Positions 45,968-56,896 of a DNA stretch of 64,000 nucleotides are shown in pieces. Location of the stretch: the NCBI GenBank assembly GCA_011050675.1, contig DRFI01000025.1, positions 1-64,000 of the forward strand. The letters run 5' to 3'. Source of the DNA: Maribacter sp. (lineage in GTDB: Bacteria > Bacteroidota > Bacteroidia > Flavobacteriales > Flavobacteriaceae). The position numbers were made by a program, and so were the translations under genes. The notes under the pieces were generated by a model. It saw only the letters and a program-made list of their open reading frames with translations. It searched no databases and had not been told where the DNA came from. How positions within the stretch are numbered: position 1 is the stretch's first letter; every line of letters starts with the position of its first letter.

Positions 45968-46519
45968 ATGGCATACGTTGCAAGATTAAAGAAAGAGTAT
46001 AAGGAGCGAATAGTAGCTGCCCTTACCGAAGAGTTTGGTTACAGTAATGTAATGCAGGTTCCTAAGTTAGAGAAGATAGTAATGAGTAGAGGTGTAGGTG
46101 CTGCTGTTGCTGACAAGAAACTTATTGACCATGCAATAGATGAAATGACTATGATTACTGGTCAAAAAGCTGTTGCTACAATGTCTAAGAAAGATGTTGC
46201 TGCCTTTAAGTTAAGAAAAGGTATGCCAATTGGTGCAAAAGTTACCTTAAGGGGTGAGCGTATGTACGAATTCTTAGATCGTTTGGTGACTTCTGCATTA
46301 CCTCGTGTTAGAGATTTTCAAGGTATTAAAGCTACTGGTTTTGATGGTCGTGGAAATTATAACTTAGGTGTTACTGAGCAAATAATATTTCCTGAAGTTA
46401 ATATTGATAAAATCAATAGAATTAACGGTATGGATATTACCTTTGTAACTTCTGCGGGAACAGACAAAGAAGCGAAATCATTATTAACTGAATTAGGATT
46501 ACCTTTTAAAAAGAATTAG
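45968..46519 (+). CDS. rplE: 50S ribosomal protein L5
   Basis: 183 residues. It contains the conserved [26 protein letters not shown] and RDFQGI segments, and binds 5S rRNA. It starts 2 bases after the rplX stop and ends 1 base before rpsN. Confidence 0.98.
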   Translation: MAYVARLKKEYKERIVAALTEEFGYSNVMQVPKLEKIVMSRGVGAAVADKKLIDHAIDEMTMITGQKAVATMSKKDVAAFKLRKGMPIGAKVTLRGERMYEFLDRLVTSALPRVRDFQGIKATGFDGRGNYNLGVTEQIIFPEVNIDKINRINGMDITFVTSAGTDKEAKSLLTELGLPFKKN

Positions 46520-46520
46520 T

Positions 46521-46790
46521 ATGGCTAAGGAATCAATGAAAGCCCGTGAGAGAAAAAGGGAAAGAACTGTTGCAATTTATGCTGAAAGACGTAAAGCTTT
46601 GAAAGAAGCTGGCGATTATGAAGCATTACAGAGATTACCTAAAAATGCATCTCCGGTACGTTTGCATAATAGATGTAAATTAACAGGGAGACCTAAAGGT
46701 TACATGAGAACTTTTGGTATTTCAAGGGTGAAGTTCAGAGAGATGGCTAATGCCGGTTTAATACCAGGTGTTAGAAAAGCTAGCTGGTAG
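46521..46790 (+). CDS. rpsN: 30S ribosomal protein S14, zinc-free form
   Basis: 89 residues: [20 protein letters not shown] at the start and [20 protein letters not shown] near 51-70. The CxxC pairs of the zinc-binding short S14 are absent, so this is the long zinc-independent type. A 66-base gap follows before rpsH. Confidence 0.97.
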   Translation: MAKESMKARERKRERTVAIYAERRKALKEAGDYEALQRLPKNASPVRLHNRCKLTGRPKGYMRTFGISRVKFREMANAGLIPGVRKASW

Positions 46791-46856
46791 ATAAAGAATT
46801 ATTAATGGATTCAGGTTTAGCTTGATTGTTGAAAACCGTTTCCGAATTATATACAT

Positions 46857-47255
46857 ATGGTAACAGATACTATTGCAGATTACCTAACGAGAGTTAGAAA
46901 CGCTAGTAGAGCGGGACATAGGGTTGTTGAAATTCCTGCGTCAAATCTAAAGAAAGAAATAACTAAAATATTATTCGATCAGGGATATATCTTAAGTTAT
47001 AAATTTGAAGAAAATAAAGTTCAAGGTTCTATTAAAATTGCTTTGAAATACGATAAGCTTACAAAAGAGCCTGTTATCAAGAAAATACAGCGTATTAGTA
47101 AGCCTGGTCTTAGGAAATATTCGGGTAATGAAGATTTACCTCGTGTATTAAATGGTTTGGGTGTTGCTATTGTTTCTACATCTCACGGTGTAATGACTAG
47201 CAAACAGGCTAAGGCAGAGAAAGTTGGTGGTGAAGTTTTGTGCTACGTTTATTAA
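46857..47255 (+). CDS. rpsH: 30S ribosomal protein S8
   Basis: 132 residues, MVTDTIADYLTRVRNASRAG at the start and LNGLGVAIVSTSHGVMTSKQA near the end. S8 is the repressor of the spc operon in E. coli. The 66-base gap upstream, longer than most here, could hold a binding site, although I cannot fold a convincing one by eye. Confidence 0.98.
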   Translation: MVTDTIADYLTRVRNASRAGHRVVEIPASNLKKEITKILFDQGYILSYKFEENKVQGSIKIALKYDKLTKEPVIKKIQRISKPGLRKYSGNEDLPRVLNGLGVAIVSTSHGVMTSKQAKAEKVGGEVLCYVY

Positions 47256-47274
47256 TTGATTAAAGATTTAGAAA

Positions 47275-47817
47275 ATGTCTAGAATAGGTAATAATCCAAT
47301 CGCAATTCCGGAAGGAGTTACAATTGAAATCAACGACAATATAATTTCTGTTAAAGGGAAATTAGGTGAGTTGACTCAAGAGTTCTCTGGTGTAGCGATT
47401 AAAGTAGAAGACGGTCAAGCTTTCGTAACAAGGCCATCGGATTCTAAGGAGCATAAAGCAAAGCACGGTTTATATAGATCACTAATAACTAATATGGTTG
47501 ATGGTGTTTCTAAAGGATGGACCAAAGAATTAGAATTAGTAGGTGTAGGGTATAGAGCAAGTAATCAAGGTCAAAAACTTGAGTTGGCTTTAGGTTTTTC
47601 TCACAACATCGTTTTCAACTTGGCATCTGAGGTTAAAGTTGAAACTATTTCAGAAAAAGGTAAGAACCCTATAGTTAAGCTAACGTCACATGACAAACAA
47701 CTAGTTGGTCATATAGCTGCAAAGATTAGATCTTTCCGTAGACCAGAGCCGTACAAAGGAAAAGGTATTAAATTTGTAGGTGAAATATTAAGAAGAAAAG
47801 CTGGTAAGTCGGCTTAA
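47275..47817 (+). CDS. rplF: 50S ribosomal protein L6
   Basis: 180 residues, MSRIGNNPIAIPEGVTIEI at the start and RRPEPYKGKGIKFVGEILRRK at the end, the signature of the second domain. It sits near the factor-binding site. Confidence 0.98.
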   Translation: MSRIGNNPIAIPEGVTIEINDNIISVKGKLGELTQEFSGVAIKVEDGQAFVTRPSDSKEHKAKHGLYRSLITNMVDGVSKGWTKELELVGVGYRASNQGQKLELALGFSHNIVFNLASEVKVETISEKGKNPIVKLTSHDKQLVGHIAAKIRSFRRPEPYKGKGIKFVGEILRRKAGKSA

Positions 47818-47829
47818 TAATAGGATATT

Positions 47830-48186
47830 ATGGGATTATCAAAAACACAAAGAAAATTAAGAATCCGACGTAGAATACGTAAGGTTTCTTCTGGAACTGC
47901 AGCTAAGCCAAGATTATCTGTTTTTAGAAGTAACAGCGAAATTTACGCTCAAGTTATAGACGACGTAAAAGGAGTCACTTTAGTATCCGCTTCTTCAAGA
48001 GATAAGGATATTGCGAAAGCAAAAGGAAATAAAACCGAGATTGCTGCTTTGGTTGGTAAAACAATCGCTGAAAAATCTGTAAAAGCTGGCTTAGATAAAG
48101 TTGCTTTTGATAGAGGAGGTAATTTGTATCACGGAAGAGTAAAATCTTTAGCTGATGGTGCAAGAGAAGCAGGTCTAAAATTCTAA
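47830..48186 (+). CDS. rplR: 50S ribosomal protein L18
   Basis: 118 residues, beginning [18 protein letters not shown]. It has the conserved [19 protein letters not shown] and [21 protein letters not shown] 5S rRNA-binding protein. Confidence 0.98.
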   Translation: MGLSKTQRKLRIRRRIRKVSSGTAAKPRLSVFRSNSEIYAQVIDDVKGVTLVSASSRDKDIAKAKGNKTEIAALVGKTIAEKSVKAGLDKVAFDRGGNLYHGRVKSLADGAREAGLKF

Positions 48187-48195
48187 TATACTAGT

Positions 48196-48720
48196 ATGTT
48201 CCAAAAATATAAAAACGTAGAGACTGTTAAGCCAGGTGGTTTAGATTTAAAAGATAAATTAGTTGGTATTCAACGTGTAACCAAGGTAACAAAAGGTGGT
48301 AGAGCATTCGGTTTTTCTGCAATAGTTGTTGTAGGTGATGAAAATGGTGTTGTAGGTCATGGTTTAGGTAAATCTAAAGAAGTTGCTACTGCAATTGCAA
48401 AAGCAATTGAAGATGGTAAAAAGAACTTAGTTCGTATTCCTTTAAATAAAGGAACTTTACCTCACGAGCAAAAAGGGAAATTTGGTGGAGCTAGGGTTTA
48501 TATACAACCTGCATCTCATGGTACTGGTGTAATTGCTGGTGGAGCTGTAAGGTCGGTGTTAGAATCTGTAGGTGTACAAGATGTATTATCTAAGTCTCAA
48601 GGATCTTCAAATCCACATAACGTTGTAAAAGCAACTTTCGATGCTTTGTTACAACTTAGAGATGCAAAAACTATCGCTACGCAAAGAGGTGTTTCTTTAG
48701 AAAAAGTATTTAAAGGATAA
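48196..48720 (+). CDS. rpsE: 30S ribosomal protein S5
   Basis: 174 residues. The dsRNA-binding-like N-domain has [19 protein letters not shown]; the C-domain contains [19 protein letters not shown]. It is involved in decoding accuracy. rpmD follows after 10 bases. Confidence 0.98.
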   Translation: MFQKYKNVETVKPGGLDLKDKLVGIQRVTKVTKGGRAFGFSAIVVVGDENGVVGHGLGKSKEVATAIAKAIEDGKKNLVRIPLNKGTLPHEQKGKFGGARVYIQPASHGTGVIAGGAVRSVLESVGVQDVLSKSQGSSNPHNVVKATFDALLQLRDAKTIATQRGVSLEKVFKG

Positions 48721-48730
48721 GAGGAAAATT

Positions 48731-48910
48731 ATGGCAAAGATTAAAGTTACACAGGTAAAAAGCGGAATTAAGAAACCTCAAAATCAAAAAAGGACTTTAG
48801 AGGCTCTTGGTTTAAAGAGAATAGGACAGGTTGTTGAGCATGACGATACGCCTAACATTCTTGGAATGATAAATAAAGTTAAACATTTAGTTTCCACTGA
48901 GGAAGCTTAA
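48731..48910 (+). CDS. rpmD: 50S ribosomal protein L30
   Basis: 59 residues, ATG 48731 to TAA 48908-48910. It reads MAKIKVTQVKSGIKKPQNQK, then LEALGLKRIGQVVEH and NILGMINKVKHLV, the compact L30 fold. It fills the space between rpsE and rplO. Confidence 0.97.
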   Translation: MAKIKVTQVKSGIKKPQNQKRTLEALGLKRIGQVVEHDDTPNILGMINKVKHLVSTEEA

Positions 48911-48923
48911 ATTTAGAATAAAA

Positions 48924-49376
48924 ATGGGTTTACATAGTCTACAGCCTGCAGAAGGTTCAATTAATAGAGACGGAAAACGCCTTGGAAGAGGTCAGGGTTC
49001 TGGAAAAGGTGGAACAGCTGCAAGAGGTCATAAAGGAGCAAAATCAAGATCTGGTTATTCTAAAAAGATAGGTTTTGAAGGTGGTCAAATGCCATTACAA
49101 CGTCGTGTACCTAAGTTTGGTTTTACGAACATTAACCGTAAGAACTATCAAGGTATCAATTTAGAGAAGTTACAGGAACTTGTCGATAATAAGGTGATAT
49201 CTAATGAAGTTTCTTTAGATCTTTTGATTGAGAACGGTTTAGTTGGTAAGAATGAATTAGTGAAAATTTTAGGAAATGGTGAGTTGAAAGCTCCTCTTAA
49301 AATTTCGGTACATAAATTTACTGCAACTGCTAAAGCAGCTATTGAGGCAGCAGGTGGTGAAGCAATAAGTTTGTAA
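48924..49376 (+). CDS. rplO: 50S ribosomal protein L15
   Basis: 150 residues. It has the glycine-rich RLGRGQGSGKGGTAARGHKG and KIGFEGGQMPLQRRVPK signatures. secY starts 14 bases later, the universal spc order. Confidence 0.98.
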   Translation: MGLHSLQPAEGSINRDGKRLGRGQGSGKGGTAARGHKGAKSRSGYSKKIGFEGGQMPLQRRVPKFGFTNINRKNYQGINLEKLQELVDNKVISNEVSLDLLIENGLVGKNELVKILGNGELKAPLKISVHKFTATAKAAIEAAGGEAISL

Positions 49377-49390
49377 GCATAAACGAGAGC

Positions 49391-50734
49391 ATGAAGAATT
49401 TTATTGATACAATATCCAATATTTGGAAGATAGAAGAACTAAGAAATAGAATTCTTATTACATTAGGTCTTTTGTTGGTTTATCGTTTTGGTTGTCAAAT
49501 AGTACTTCCGGGTATAGATTCAACTCAATTAGGTGGATTAACGGATAGTACTGATCAAGGTATATTTGGTCTTTTAAATGCATTTACAGGAGGAGCATTT
49601 GCTAATGCTTCTGTTTTTGCGTTAGGTATTATGCCTTATATCTCCGCTTCCATTGTGGTTCAGTTGATGGGTATTGCAATTCCTTATCTTCAGAAATTAC
49701 AAAAAGAAGGAGAAAGTGGTCGTAAGACTATTAATCAAATAACTAGATGGTTAACCATTGGTATTTGTATTGTTCAAGCTCCAGCATATTTATATGGATT
49801 AGAAGCCTTTGGTGTTAGAGATAGCGCTTTTTTATTAGGTAAAGGATTGGATTTCATGATTCCGGCAGTTATCATATTGGTAACGGGTACTGTATTTGCA
49901 ATGTGGTTAGGGGAGAAAATTACCGATAAAGGTATTGGTAACGGTATCTCTTTATTAATTATGATTGGAATTATAGCTACAATGCCACAATCTTTTGTTC
50001 AAGAATTTATTTCAAGAACAACTGATAATAACGGTGGGTTAATGTTTATATTAATAGAGGTTATTATTTGGTTCTTAGTTATTTTGGCTTGTATTCTTTT
50101 AGTAATGGCTACTAGACAAATACCTGTGCAATATGCAAGACGTACTGCTTCTGGTGGATATGAAAAAAACATAATGGGTTCTAGACAGTATATTCCTTTG
50201 AAGTTAAATGCTTCTGGAGTAATGCCTATAATATTTGCTCAAGCAATTATGTTTGTTCCTGGTATGATAGGTGGTGCTTTTGATGATACGGCTTTCGGAC
50301 AATGGATGCAAGTTCAGTTCAGTGATATCTTTGGCTGGGCATATAATCTGTTATTCGCAATATTGATTATAATCTTTACATATTTCTATACTGCAATTAC
50401 AGTTCCTACCAATAAAATGGCAGATGACCTAAAAAGAAGTGGTGGTTTTATACCTGGAATACGTCCTGGAAAAGAAACTGGAGATTATTTAGATAAGATT
50501 ATGTCTTTAATAACGTTACCTGGATCTATTTTCTTAGCTTTGCTCGCTATTTTACCAGCGATTGTAGTTAAATTGATGGATGTTCAAGCTGGATGGGCTT
50601 TATTTTATGGTGGTACGTCCTTATTAATTATGGTAGGTGTTGCTATTGATACAGTACAACAGGTAAATTCATATTTATTGAATAGACATTACGATGGTTT
50701 AATGAAAACCGGGAAAAATAGAAAAGTAGCATAA
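49391..50734 (+). CDS. secY: Preprotein translocase channel subunit SecY
   Basis: 447 residues with ten membrane helices. Recognisable segments are ALGIMPYISASIVVQLM (helix 2 plug side), LQKEGESGRKTINQITR, and the cytoplasmic loop VPTNKMADDLKRSGGFIPGIRPG, which contacts the ribosome and SecA. It forms the Sec channel in the inner membrane. Confidence 0.98.
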   Translation: MKNFIDTISNIWKIEELRNRILITLGLLLVYRFGCQIVLPGIDSTQLGGLTDSTDQGIFGLLNAFTGGAFANASVFALGIMPYISASIVVQLMGIAIPYLQKLQKEGESGRKTINQITRWLTIGICIVQAPAYLYGLEAFGVRDSAFLLGKGLDFMIPAVIILVTGTVFAMWLGEKITDKGIGNGISLLIMIGIIATMPQSFVQEFISRTTDNNGGLMFILIEVIIWFLVILACILLVMATRQIPVQYARRTASGGYEKNIMGSRQYIPLKLNASGVMPIIFAQAIMFVPGMIGGAFDDTAFGQWMQVQFSDIFGWAYNLLFAILIIIFTYFYTAITVPTNKMADDLKRSGGFIPGIRPGKETGDYLDKIMSLITLPGSIFLALLAILPAIVVKLMDVQAGWALFYGGTSLLIMVGVAIDTVQQVNSYLLNRHYDGLMKTGKNRKVA

Positions 50735-50737
50735 TTT

Positions 50738-50953
50738 ATGGCTAAGCAGGCAGCAATAGAACAAGATGGATCTATCATTGAGGCATTGTCAAACGCAATG
50801 TTTCGTGTAGAGTTGGAGAATGGACATGTGGTAACAGCGCATATATCAGGTAAGATGCGTATGCACTATATAAAACTATTACCTGGAGATAAGGTGAAAT
50901 TGGAGATGAGTCCGTATGACCTTACCAAAGCAAGAATTACATATAGATACTAA
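50738..50953 (+). CDS. infA: Translation initiation factor IF-1
   Basis: 71 residues with one OB fold. [20 protein letters not shown] and [20 protein letters not shown] are diagnostic. It starts 3 bases after secY; adk and map are not between them. Confidence 0.98.
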   Translation: MAKQAAIEQDGSIIEALSNAMFRVELENGHVVTAHISGKMRMHYIKLLPGDKVKLEMSPYDLTKARITYRY

Positions 50954-50961
50954 GATACAAG

Positions 50962-51078
50962 ATGAAAGTAAGAGCATCAGTTAAGAAGAGAAGTGCCGAC
51001 TGCAAGATTGTTCGCAGAAAAGGCAGGTTGTACGTAATCAACAAAAAGAATCCTAGATTTAAACAAAGACAAGGGTAA
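50962..51078 (+). CDS. rpmJ: 50S ribosomal protein L36, zinc-free form
   Basis: 38 residues, ATG 50962 to TAA 51076-51078. It starts [20 protein letters not shown] and ends NPRFKQRQG. The classical zinc site (three Cys and one His) keeps only Cys14; the others are replaced by Ser, Asn-Lys and Phe. It therefore cannot bind zinc in the usual way. Confidence 0.97.
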   Translation: MKVRASVKKRSADCKIVRRKGRLYVINKKNPRFKQRQG

Positions 51079-51080
51079 TT

Positions 51081-51455
51081 ATGGCAAGAATCGCAGGTAT
51101 AGATATACCAAAACAAAAAAGAGGTGTTATCGCCTTAACCTATATTTTTGGAATCGGAAGTAGTAGGTCAAGAGAAATATTGAGTAAAGCCCAAGTTAGC
51201 GAAGATACTAAGGTTTCTGATTGGAATGATGATGAAATAGGTCGTATTAGGGAAGCTGTTTCTGAATTCGTAATCGAAGGTGAATTACGTTCTGAGACTC
51301 AGTTGAACATTAAGCGTTTAATGGATATTGGCTGTTATAGAGGTATTCGTCATAGATCAGGTTTGCCTTTAAGAGGTCAACGTACTAAGAATAACTCTAG
51401 AACTAGAAAAGGAAAGCGTAAAACAGTTGCTAACAAGAAGAAAGCAACTAAATAA
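51081..51455 (+). CDS. rpsM: 30S ribosomal protein S13
   Basis: 124 residues, [20 protein letters not shown] at the start and [22 protein letters not shown] near the end. It starts 2 bases after rpmJ. Confidence 0.98.
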   Translation: MARIAGIDIPKQKRGVIALTYIFGIGSSRSREILSKAQVSEDTKVSDWNDDEIGRIREAVSEFVIEGELRSETQLNIKRLMDIGCYRGIRHRSGLPLRGQRTKNNSRTRKGKRKTVANKKKATK

Positions 51456-51464
51456 TAATTAGGT

Positions 51465-51857
51465 ATGGCAAAGGCAAGTACTAAAGTTACCAAGAAACGT
51501 AAAGTTATAGTTGATTCTGTAGGTGAAGCGCACATAAGTGCATCTTTCAACAATATCATTATCTCTTTGACAAATAAAAAGGGAGATGTTATTTCTTGGT
51601 CATCTGCTGGTAAATTAGGTTTTAGAGGGTCTAAGAAAAATACACCGTATGCTGCTCAGGTAGCTGCTGAGGATTGTTCTAAAGTTGCTCACGAAGCAGG
51701 TTTAAGAAAAGTAAAAGTTTATGTAAAAGGTCCAGGTAACGGAAGAGAATCTGCTATTAGATCTTTGCATAATGCTGGTATCGAGGTAACTGAAATTATT
51801 GATGTTACTCCAATGCCTCACAATGGTTGTAGACCTCCTAAGAGAAGAAGAGTTTAA
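51465..51857 (+). CDS. rpsK: 30S ribosomal protein S11
   Basis: 130 residues. It contains [33 protein letters not shown] and the C-terminal [13 protein letters not shown]. It is followed by an 89-base structured gap before rpsD. Confidence 0.98.
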   Translation: MAKASTKVTKKRKVIVDSVGEAHISASFNNIIISLTNKKGDVISWSSAGKLGFRGSKKNTPYAAQVAAEDCSKVAHEAGLRKVKVYVKGPGNGRESAIRSLHNAGIEVTEIIDVTPMPHNGCRPPKRRRV

Positions 51858-51879
51858 TTAATTACTAATATATTTCATC

Positions 51880-51933
51880 GAAAGTGTAGTTACGATTATC
51901 GAAGGATAAGCCTTAATTCATAATCGCACTTTC
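51880..51933 (+). promoter_or_regulatory. Candidate S4 autoregulatory RNA upstream of rpsD
   Basis: GAAAGTG (51880-51886) pairs with CACTTTC (51927-51933), and CGATTAT (51893-51899) pairs with ATAATCG (51920-51926). A 6-base bulge, TAGTTA, lies on the 5' side only. An inner AAGG/CCTT stem (51902-51905, 51911-51914) fills the loop. The whole ends 13 bases before the rpsD ATG. A 14-bp stem with a one-sided bulge directly before the S4 gene fits an autoregulatory leader; in other bacteria S4 represses its own operon. The pairing is seen; the role is inferred. Confidence 0.6.
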
Positions 51934-51946
51934 AAACTTAAAGAAA

Positions 51947-52552
51947 ATGGCAAGATATACAGGACCAAAATCAAAGATTGCTCGTAAATTTGGCGAGGCA
52001 ATATTCGGAGACGATAAGTCATTCGAAAAAAAGAATTACCCTCCAGGGCAACACGGTAACAATAGAAGAAGAGGAAAGAAATCTGAGTACTCTGTTCAAT
52101 TGATGGAGAAGCAAAAAGCTAAATATACTTATGGTATTTTAGAAAAGCAATTCAGAAATTTATTCCAGACTGCAAAAAGAAAAGAAGGTGTTGCTGGTGA
52201 AATCTTACTTCAATTATGTGAATCTCGTTTAGATAACGTTGTTTATAGAATGGGGATTTCTCCAACTAGAAGTGGTGCAAGACAATTAGTTTCTCACAGA
52301 CATATTACGGTTAATGGCGAGTTGGTTAATATACCATCTTATTCATTAAAAGCAGGAGATGTTGTTGGTGTTAGGGAAAAATCTAAATCATTGCAAAGTA
52401 TACAAGATTCATTAACTGCTAGTAGTGCGGTTTATGAGTGGATTTCTTGGAATAGCGAAAAGAAGGAGGGTACCTATGTTACTATTCCTGAAAGAATGCA
52501 AATTCCAGAAAATATCAAAGAACAATTAATTGTGGAGTTATACTCTAAATAA
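51947..52552 (+). CDS. rpsD: 30S ribosomal protein S4
   Basis: 201 residues. [20 protein letters not shown] at the start and the S4 RNA-binding domain [20 protein letters not shown] near 104-123. It lacks the N-terminal CxxC zinc finger of some S4 proteins. S4 is an assembly starter and a likely feedback regulator through the structure upstream. Confidence 0.98.
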   Translation: MARYTGPKSKIARKFGEAIFGDDKSFEKKNYPPGQHGNNRRRGKKSEYSVQLMEKQKAKYTYGILEKQFRNLFQTAKRKEGVAGEILLQLCESRLDNVVYRMGISPTRSGARQLVSHRHITVNGELVNIPSYSLKAGDVVGVREKSKSLQSIQDSLTASSAVYEWISWNSEKKEGTYVTIPERMQIPENIKEQLIVELYSK

Positions 52553-52569
52553 ACAACACTGATCCAATT

Positions 52570-53562
52570 ATGGCATTATTTAATTTTCAGAAACCCGATA
52601 AAGTAATAATGATCGATTCCTCTGATTTCGAAGGGAAGTTTGAATTTCGCCCTTTGGAACCTGGTTATGGATTAACTGTTGGGAATGCATTAAGACGAGT
52701 ATTGCTTTCTTCATTAGAAGGTCATGCAATTACTTCGATTAGGATTGATAAAGTAGAGCATGAGTTCTCTATGATTCCTGGCGTTGTTGAAGATGTAACC
52801 GAGATTATATTGAATTTGAAACAAGTTCGTTTCAAGAAACAAATAGAAGATTCTGAAGCTGAAGTAGTTTCAATTTCTGTTAGTGGTAAAAATCAGTTGA
52901 CTGCTGGTGATTTTCAAAAGTTTATTTCTGGGTACCAAGTATTGAATCCGGATTTGGTAATTTGTAACATGGATGCTAAAGTTAGCATTAATATGGAAAT
53001 TACAATTGAAAAAGGTAGAGGTTATGTTCCTGCAGAGGAAAATAAGAAATCTGGTGCGCCATTAGGTACAATTGCTATTGATTCTATTTTTACACCTATT
53101 AAGAATGTAAAATATAGTATTGAAAACTTTCGTGTAGAGCAAAAAACCGATTATGAAAAATTGGTTTTTGAAATCTCTTCAGATGGTTCTATACATCCTA
53201 AAGATGCTTTAACTGAAGCAGCAAAAGTTCTTATACATCACTTTATGTTATTCTCTGATGAGCGTATCACTTTAGAGGCTGATGAGATTGCTCAAACTGA
53301 GACTTACGATGAGGAGTCTTTGCACATGAGACAATTGTTGAAAACTAAATTAGTTGATATGGACCTTTCTGTTCGTGCACTAAACTGTTTAAAAGCAGCT
53401 GAAGTAGATACTTTAGGAGATTTAGTTTCTTTCAATAAGAACGACCTAATGAAGTTTAGAAACTTTGGTAAAAAATCTTTAACTGAACTTGAAGAACTTG
53501 TTATCAATAAGGGATTAAGTTTTGGTATGGATTTATCAAAATATAAATTAGATAAAGATTAA
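52570..53562 (+). CDS. rpoA: RNA polymerase alpha subunit
   Basis: 330 residues. The N-terminal dimerisation domain has [20 protein letters not shown] (27-46) and [14 protein letters not shown]. The C-terminal domain (about 245-330) has [21 protein letters not shown] and [12 protein letters not shown], which binds UP-element DNA and activators. Confidence 0.98.
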   Translation: MALFNFQKPDKVIMIDSSDFEGKFEFRPLEPGYGLTVGNALRRVLLSSLEGHAITSIRIDKVEHEFSMIPGVVEDVTEIILNLKQVRFKKQIEDSEAEVVSISVSGKNQLTAGDFQKFISGYQVLNPDLVICNMDAKVSINMEITIEKGRGYVPAEENKKSGAPLGTIAIDSIFTPIKNVKYSIENFRVEQKTDYEKLVFEISSDGSIHPKDALTEAAKVLIHHFMLFSDERITLEADEIAQTETYDEESLHMRQLLKTKLVDMDLSVRALNCLKAAEVDTLGDLVSFNKNDLMKFRNFGKKSLTELEELVINKGLSFGMDLSKYKLDKD

Positions 53563-53565
53563 ATA

Positions 53566-53610
53566 ATCATATTTTGCTCCTCGTTCTAACGGGTTTGGTA
53601 GCAAGATGAT
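53566..53610 (+). promoter_or_regulatory. Hairpin in rpoA-rplQ gap
   Basis: ATCAT plus TTGCT (53566-53578) pairs with AGCAA plus ATGAT (53600-53610) with a small internal mismatch, enclosing about 20 bases. It lies 11 bases before the L17 start. It could regulate translation of L17, or be chance in AT-rich DNA. Confidence 0.4.
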
Positions 53611-53621
53611 AAAATTGAAAC

Positions 53622-54158
53622 ATGAGACACGGTAAAAAGATTAATCACTTAAGTAGAAAAACTGCTCATAGAAAAGCAATGTTAGCAAACATGGCTTGTT
53701 CTTTAATAGAGCACAAAAGAATCAACACTACAGTTGCTAAAGCGAAAGCTTTAAAGCAATTTATTGAGCCTTTGATTACAAAATCAAAAGCAGAAAATAA
53801 TGTTAGTGCTGAAAAAGGTACTCATAATAGACGTATCGTTTTTAAAAACCTTCGTGATAAGTATGCTGTAACTGAACTATTTAGTGTAGTATCTGAAAAG
53901 GTAGCTGATAGACCAGGTGGTTATACAAGAATTATTAAGTTAGGTAATCGTTTAGGTGATAACGCTGACATGGCGATGATAGAATTGGTTGATTTCAACG
54001 AGTTATATAACGCTGGCAAGCCTAAGAAGAAAACTACTAGAAGAAGTAGAAGATCAGGAGGTAGTGATGCTGAAGTTGTTTCTGCAGAGAAAGAATCTAA
54101 AGTAGAAGATGAAGCTCAAACTGAAACAGAAGCTAAGACAGATGATTCTAAGGAATAA
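53622..54158 (+). CDS. rplQ: 50S ribosomal protein L17 with acidic tail
   Basis: 178 residues. The core (about 1-120) begins [20 protein letters not shown] and includes [21 protein letters not shown]-terminal extension of about 55 residues is first Lys/Arg-rich and then strongly acidic ([20 protein letters not shown]); this extension is longer than in E. coli L17. Last gene of the ribosomal run. Confidence 0.97.
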   Translation: MRHGKKINHLSRKTAHRKAMLANMACSLIEHKRINTTVAKAKALKQFIEPLITKSKAENNVSAEKGTHNRRIVFKNLRDKYAVTELFSVVSEKVADRPGGYTRIIKLGNRLGDNADMAMIELVDFNELYNAGKPKKKTTRRSRRSGGSDAEVVSAEKESKVEDEAQTETEAKTDDSKE

Positions 54159-54182
54159 AATTGTCAATAAATATTAATAATG

Positions 54183-54216
54183 AAAAAGGATAAGCTTTCT
54201 AGCTTATCCTTTTTTT
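54183..54216 (+). terminator. Strong terminator of the ribosomal operon
   Basis: AAAAAGGATAAGCT pairs with AGCTTATCCTTTTTT around TTCT, a 14-bp stem ending in a T-run. It lies 24 bases after rplQ and ends the transcript that begins at rpsL. Confidence 0.95.
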
Positions 54217-54252
54217 ATGTTTTTTTGTGAACGAATAAATTATAAAACTAAG

Positions 54253-55380
54253 ATGAAATATCAAGCAAAGAGAAAAGCTTTAGTACTACTGGCTGATGGT
54301 ACTATTTTTTATGGTAAATCTGTAGGTGATAAAGAAGGGACTGCCTTTGGAGAAGTTTGTTTTAATACAGGTATGACAGGGTATCAAGAAATATTTACAG
54401 ATCCATCTTATTTTGGGCAGATAATGGTTACTACAAATGCTCATATTGGTAATTATGGAGTGAATAAAGACGAAATTGAATCAGAGTCAATTAAAATATC
54501 TGGTTTAGTGTGTAGAAATTTCAGTTATGAATACTCAAGACCTTTAGCAGATGATAGTCTTCAAGGTTTTTTAGATACAAATGACCTATTTGCAATTTCT
54601 GATGTAGATACTCGGGCTTTAGTAAGTTATATTAGAGATAATGGCGCTATGAATGCAGTTATTTCAACTGATTTAGAGAATATAGAGACACTTAAAAATC
54701 GCCTTAGTGAAGTTCCTAGTATGAAGGGTTTGGAGTTAGCTTCTCGTGTTTCTACTAAAGAACCTTATTTCGTAGGGGATGAAAACGCTACTATTAGAAT
54801 AGCAGCCTTAGATATTGGAATTAAAAAGAATATTCTTAGGAATCTTGTAAAGCGCGGAGCTTATGTAAAAGTATACCCTTACAATAGTAGTTTTGAAGAC
54901 ATGTCTTCTTTCAATCCTGACGCTTATTTTATCTCTAATGGACCTGGAGATCCAGAGCCATTGGTAGATGCGATTGCGGCAGTTAAGAAAATGATAGAAA
55001 CCGACAAACCACTTTTTGGAATTTGTTTAGGACATCAAGTATTGGCATTAGCAAATGGAGTATCTACTTATAAAATGCATAATGGTCATAGAGGTATAAA
55101 TCACCCAATATTAAATTTAATTACTGGTAAAGGTGAAATTACGTCTCAAAATCATGGCTTTGCTATTAACAGAGAAGAAACTGAAGCGAATAGTAATTTA
55201 GAGATTACGCACACACATCTTAATGATAAGACAGTTGCTGGAATACGAATGAAGAATAAAGATGTTTTTTCTGTTCAATATCATCCAGAAGCAAGTCCTG
55301 GACCGCACGATGCTGATTATCTTTTCGATGATTTTTTCAAATTAATTGAGAATAGTGCAAAACATAACGAAATAGTTTAA
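54253..55380 (+). CDS. carA: Carbamoyl-phosphate synthase small subunit
   Basis: 375 residues from ATG 54253 (MKYQAKRKALVLLADGTIFY). The ATG at 54217 directly abuts the terminator's T-run and is rejected. The N-terminal domain has GEVCFNTGMTGYQEIFTDPSY. The class I glutamine amidotransferase domain has FGICLGHQVLALA with the nucleophilic Cys and the C-terminal QYHPEASPGPHD with the His. It supplies ammonia to CarB for arginine and pyrimidine synthesis; carB is not in the window. Confidence 0.96.
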   Translation: MKYQAKRKALVLLADGTIFYGKSVGDKEGTAFGEVCFNTGMTGYQEIFTDPSYFGQIMVTTNAHIGNYGVNKDEIESESIKISGLVCRNFSYEYSRPLADDSLQGFLDTNDLFAISDVDTRALVSYIRDNGAMNAVISTDLENIETLKNRLSEVPSMKGLELASRVSTKEPYFVGDENATIRIAALDIGIKKNILRNLVKRGAYVKVYPYNSSFEDMSSFNPDAYFISNGPGDPEPLVDAIAAVKKMIETDKPLFGICLGHQVLALANGVSTYKMHNGHRGINHPILNLITGKGEITSQNHGFAINREETEANSNLEITHTHLNDKTVAGIRMKNKDVFSVQYHPEASPGPHDADYLFDDFFKLIENSAKHNEIV

Positions 55381-55483
55381 ATAAACATTATTTAATTGGT
55401 AATTGTAAGGTGTAAACAAACCTGGTAATTTGCCCGTTTTGTATCTTTACTTTTTAATTTATCAACCTATAAAAAAATATTAG

Positions 55484-56776
<1,293 letters not shown>

Positions 56777-56798
56777 TTCAAGTATTCATAATATAATT

Positions 56799-56831
56799 AA
56801 GCCTTTCCTTTTTGGAAAGGCTTTTTTTTTT
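56799..56831 (+). terminator. Terminator after eno
   Basis: AAGCCTTTCC pairs with GGAAAGGCTT around TTTTT and is followed by a long T-run. Confidence 0.95.
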
Positions 56832-56896
56832 GGCGTACATCAAAACTTTAACTACCTTTTGAGAATAAACCAATTATAACCCCTCTTTGTTAGCGT

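Noticed and set aside
46791..46856. S8-binding site before rpsH
   Set aside because: The 66-base gap is suggestive, but I could not find a convincing stem with the known S8 target shape.
54217..54252. 12-residue extension of CarA
   Set aside because: The ATG abuts the T-tract of the ribosomal-operon terminator; MKYQAKRKALVLL at 54253 fits CarA.
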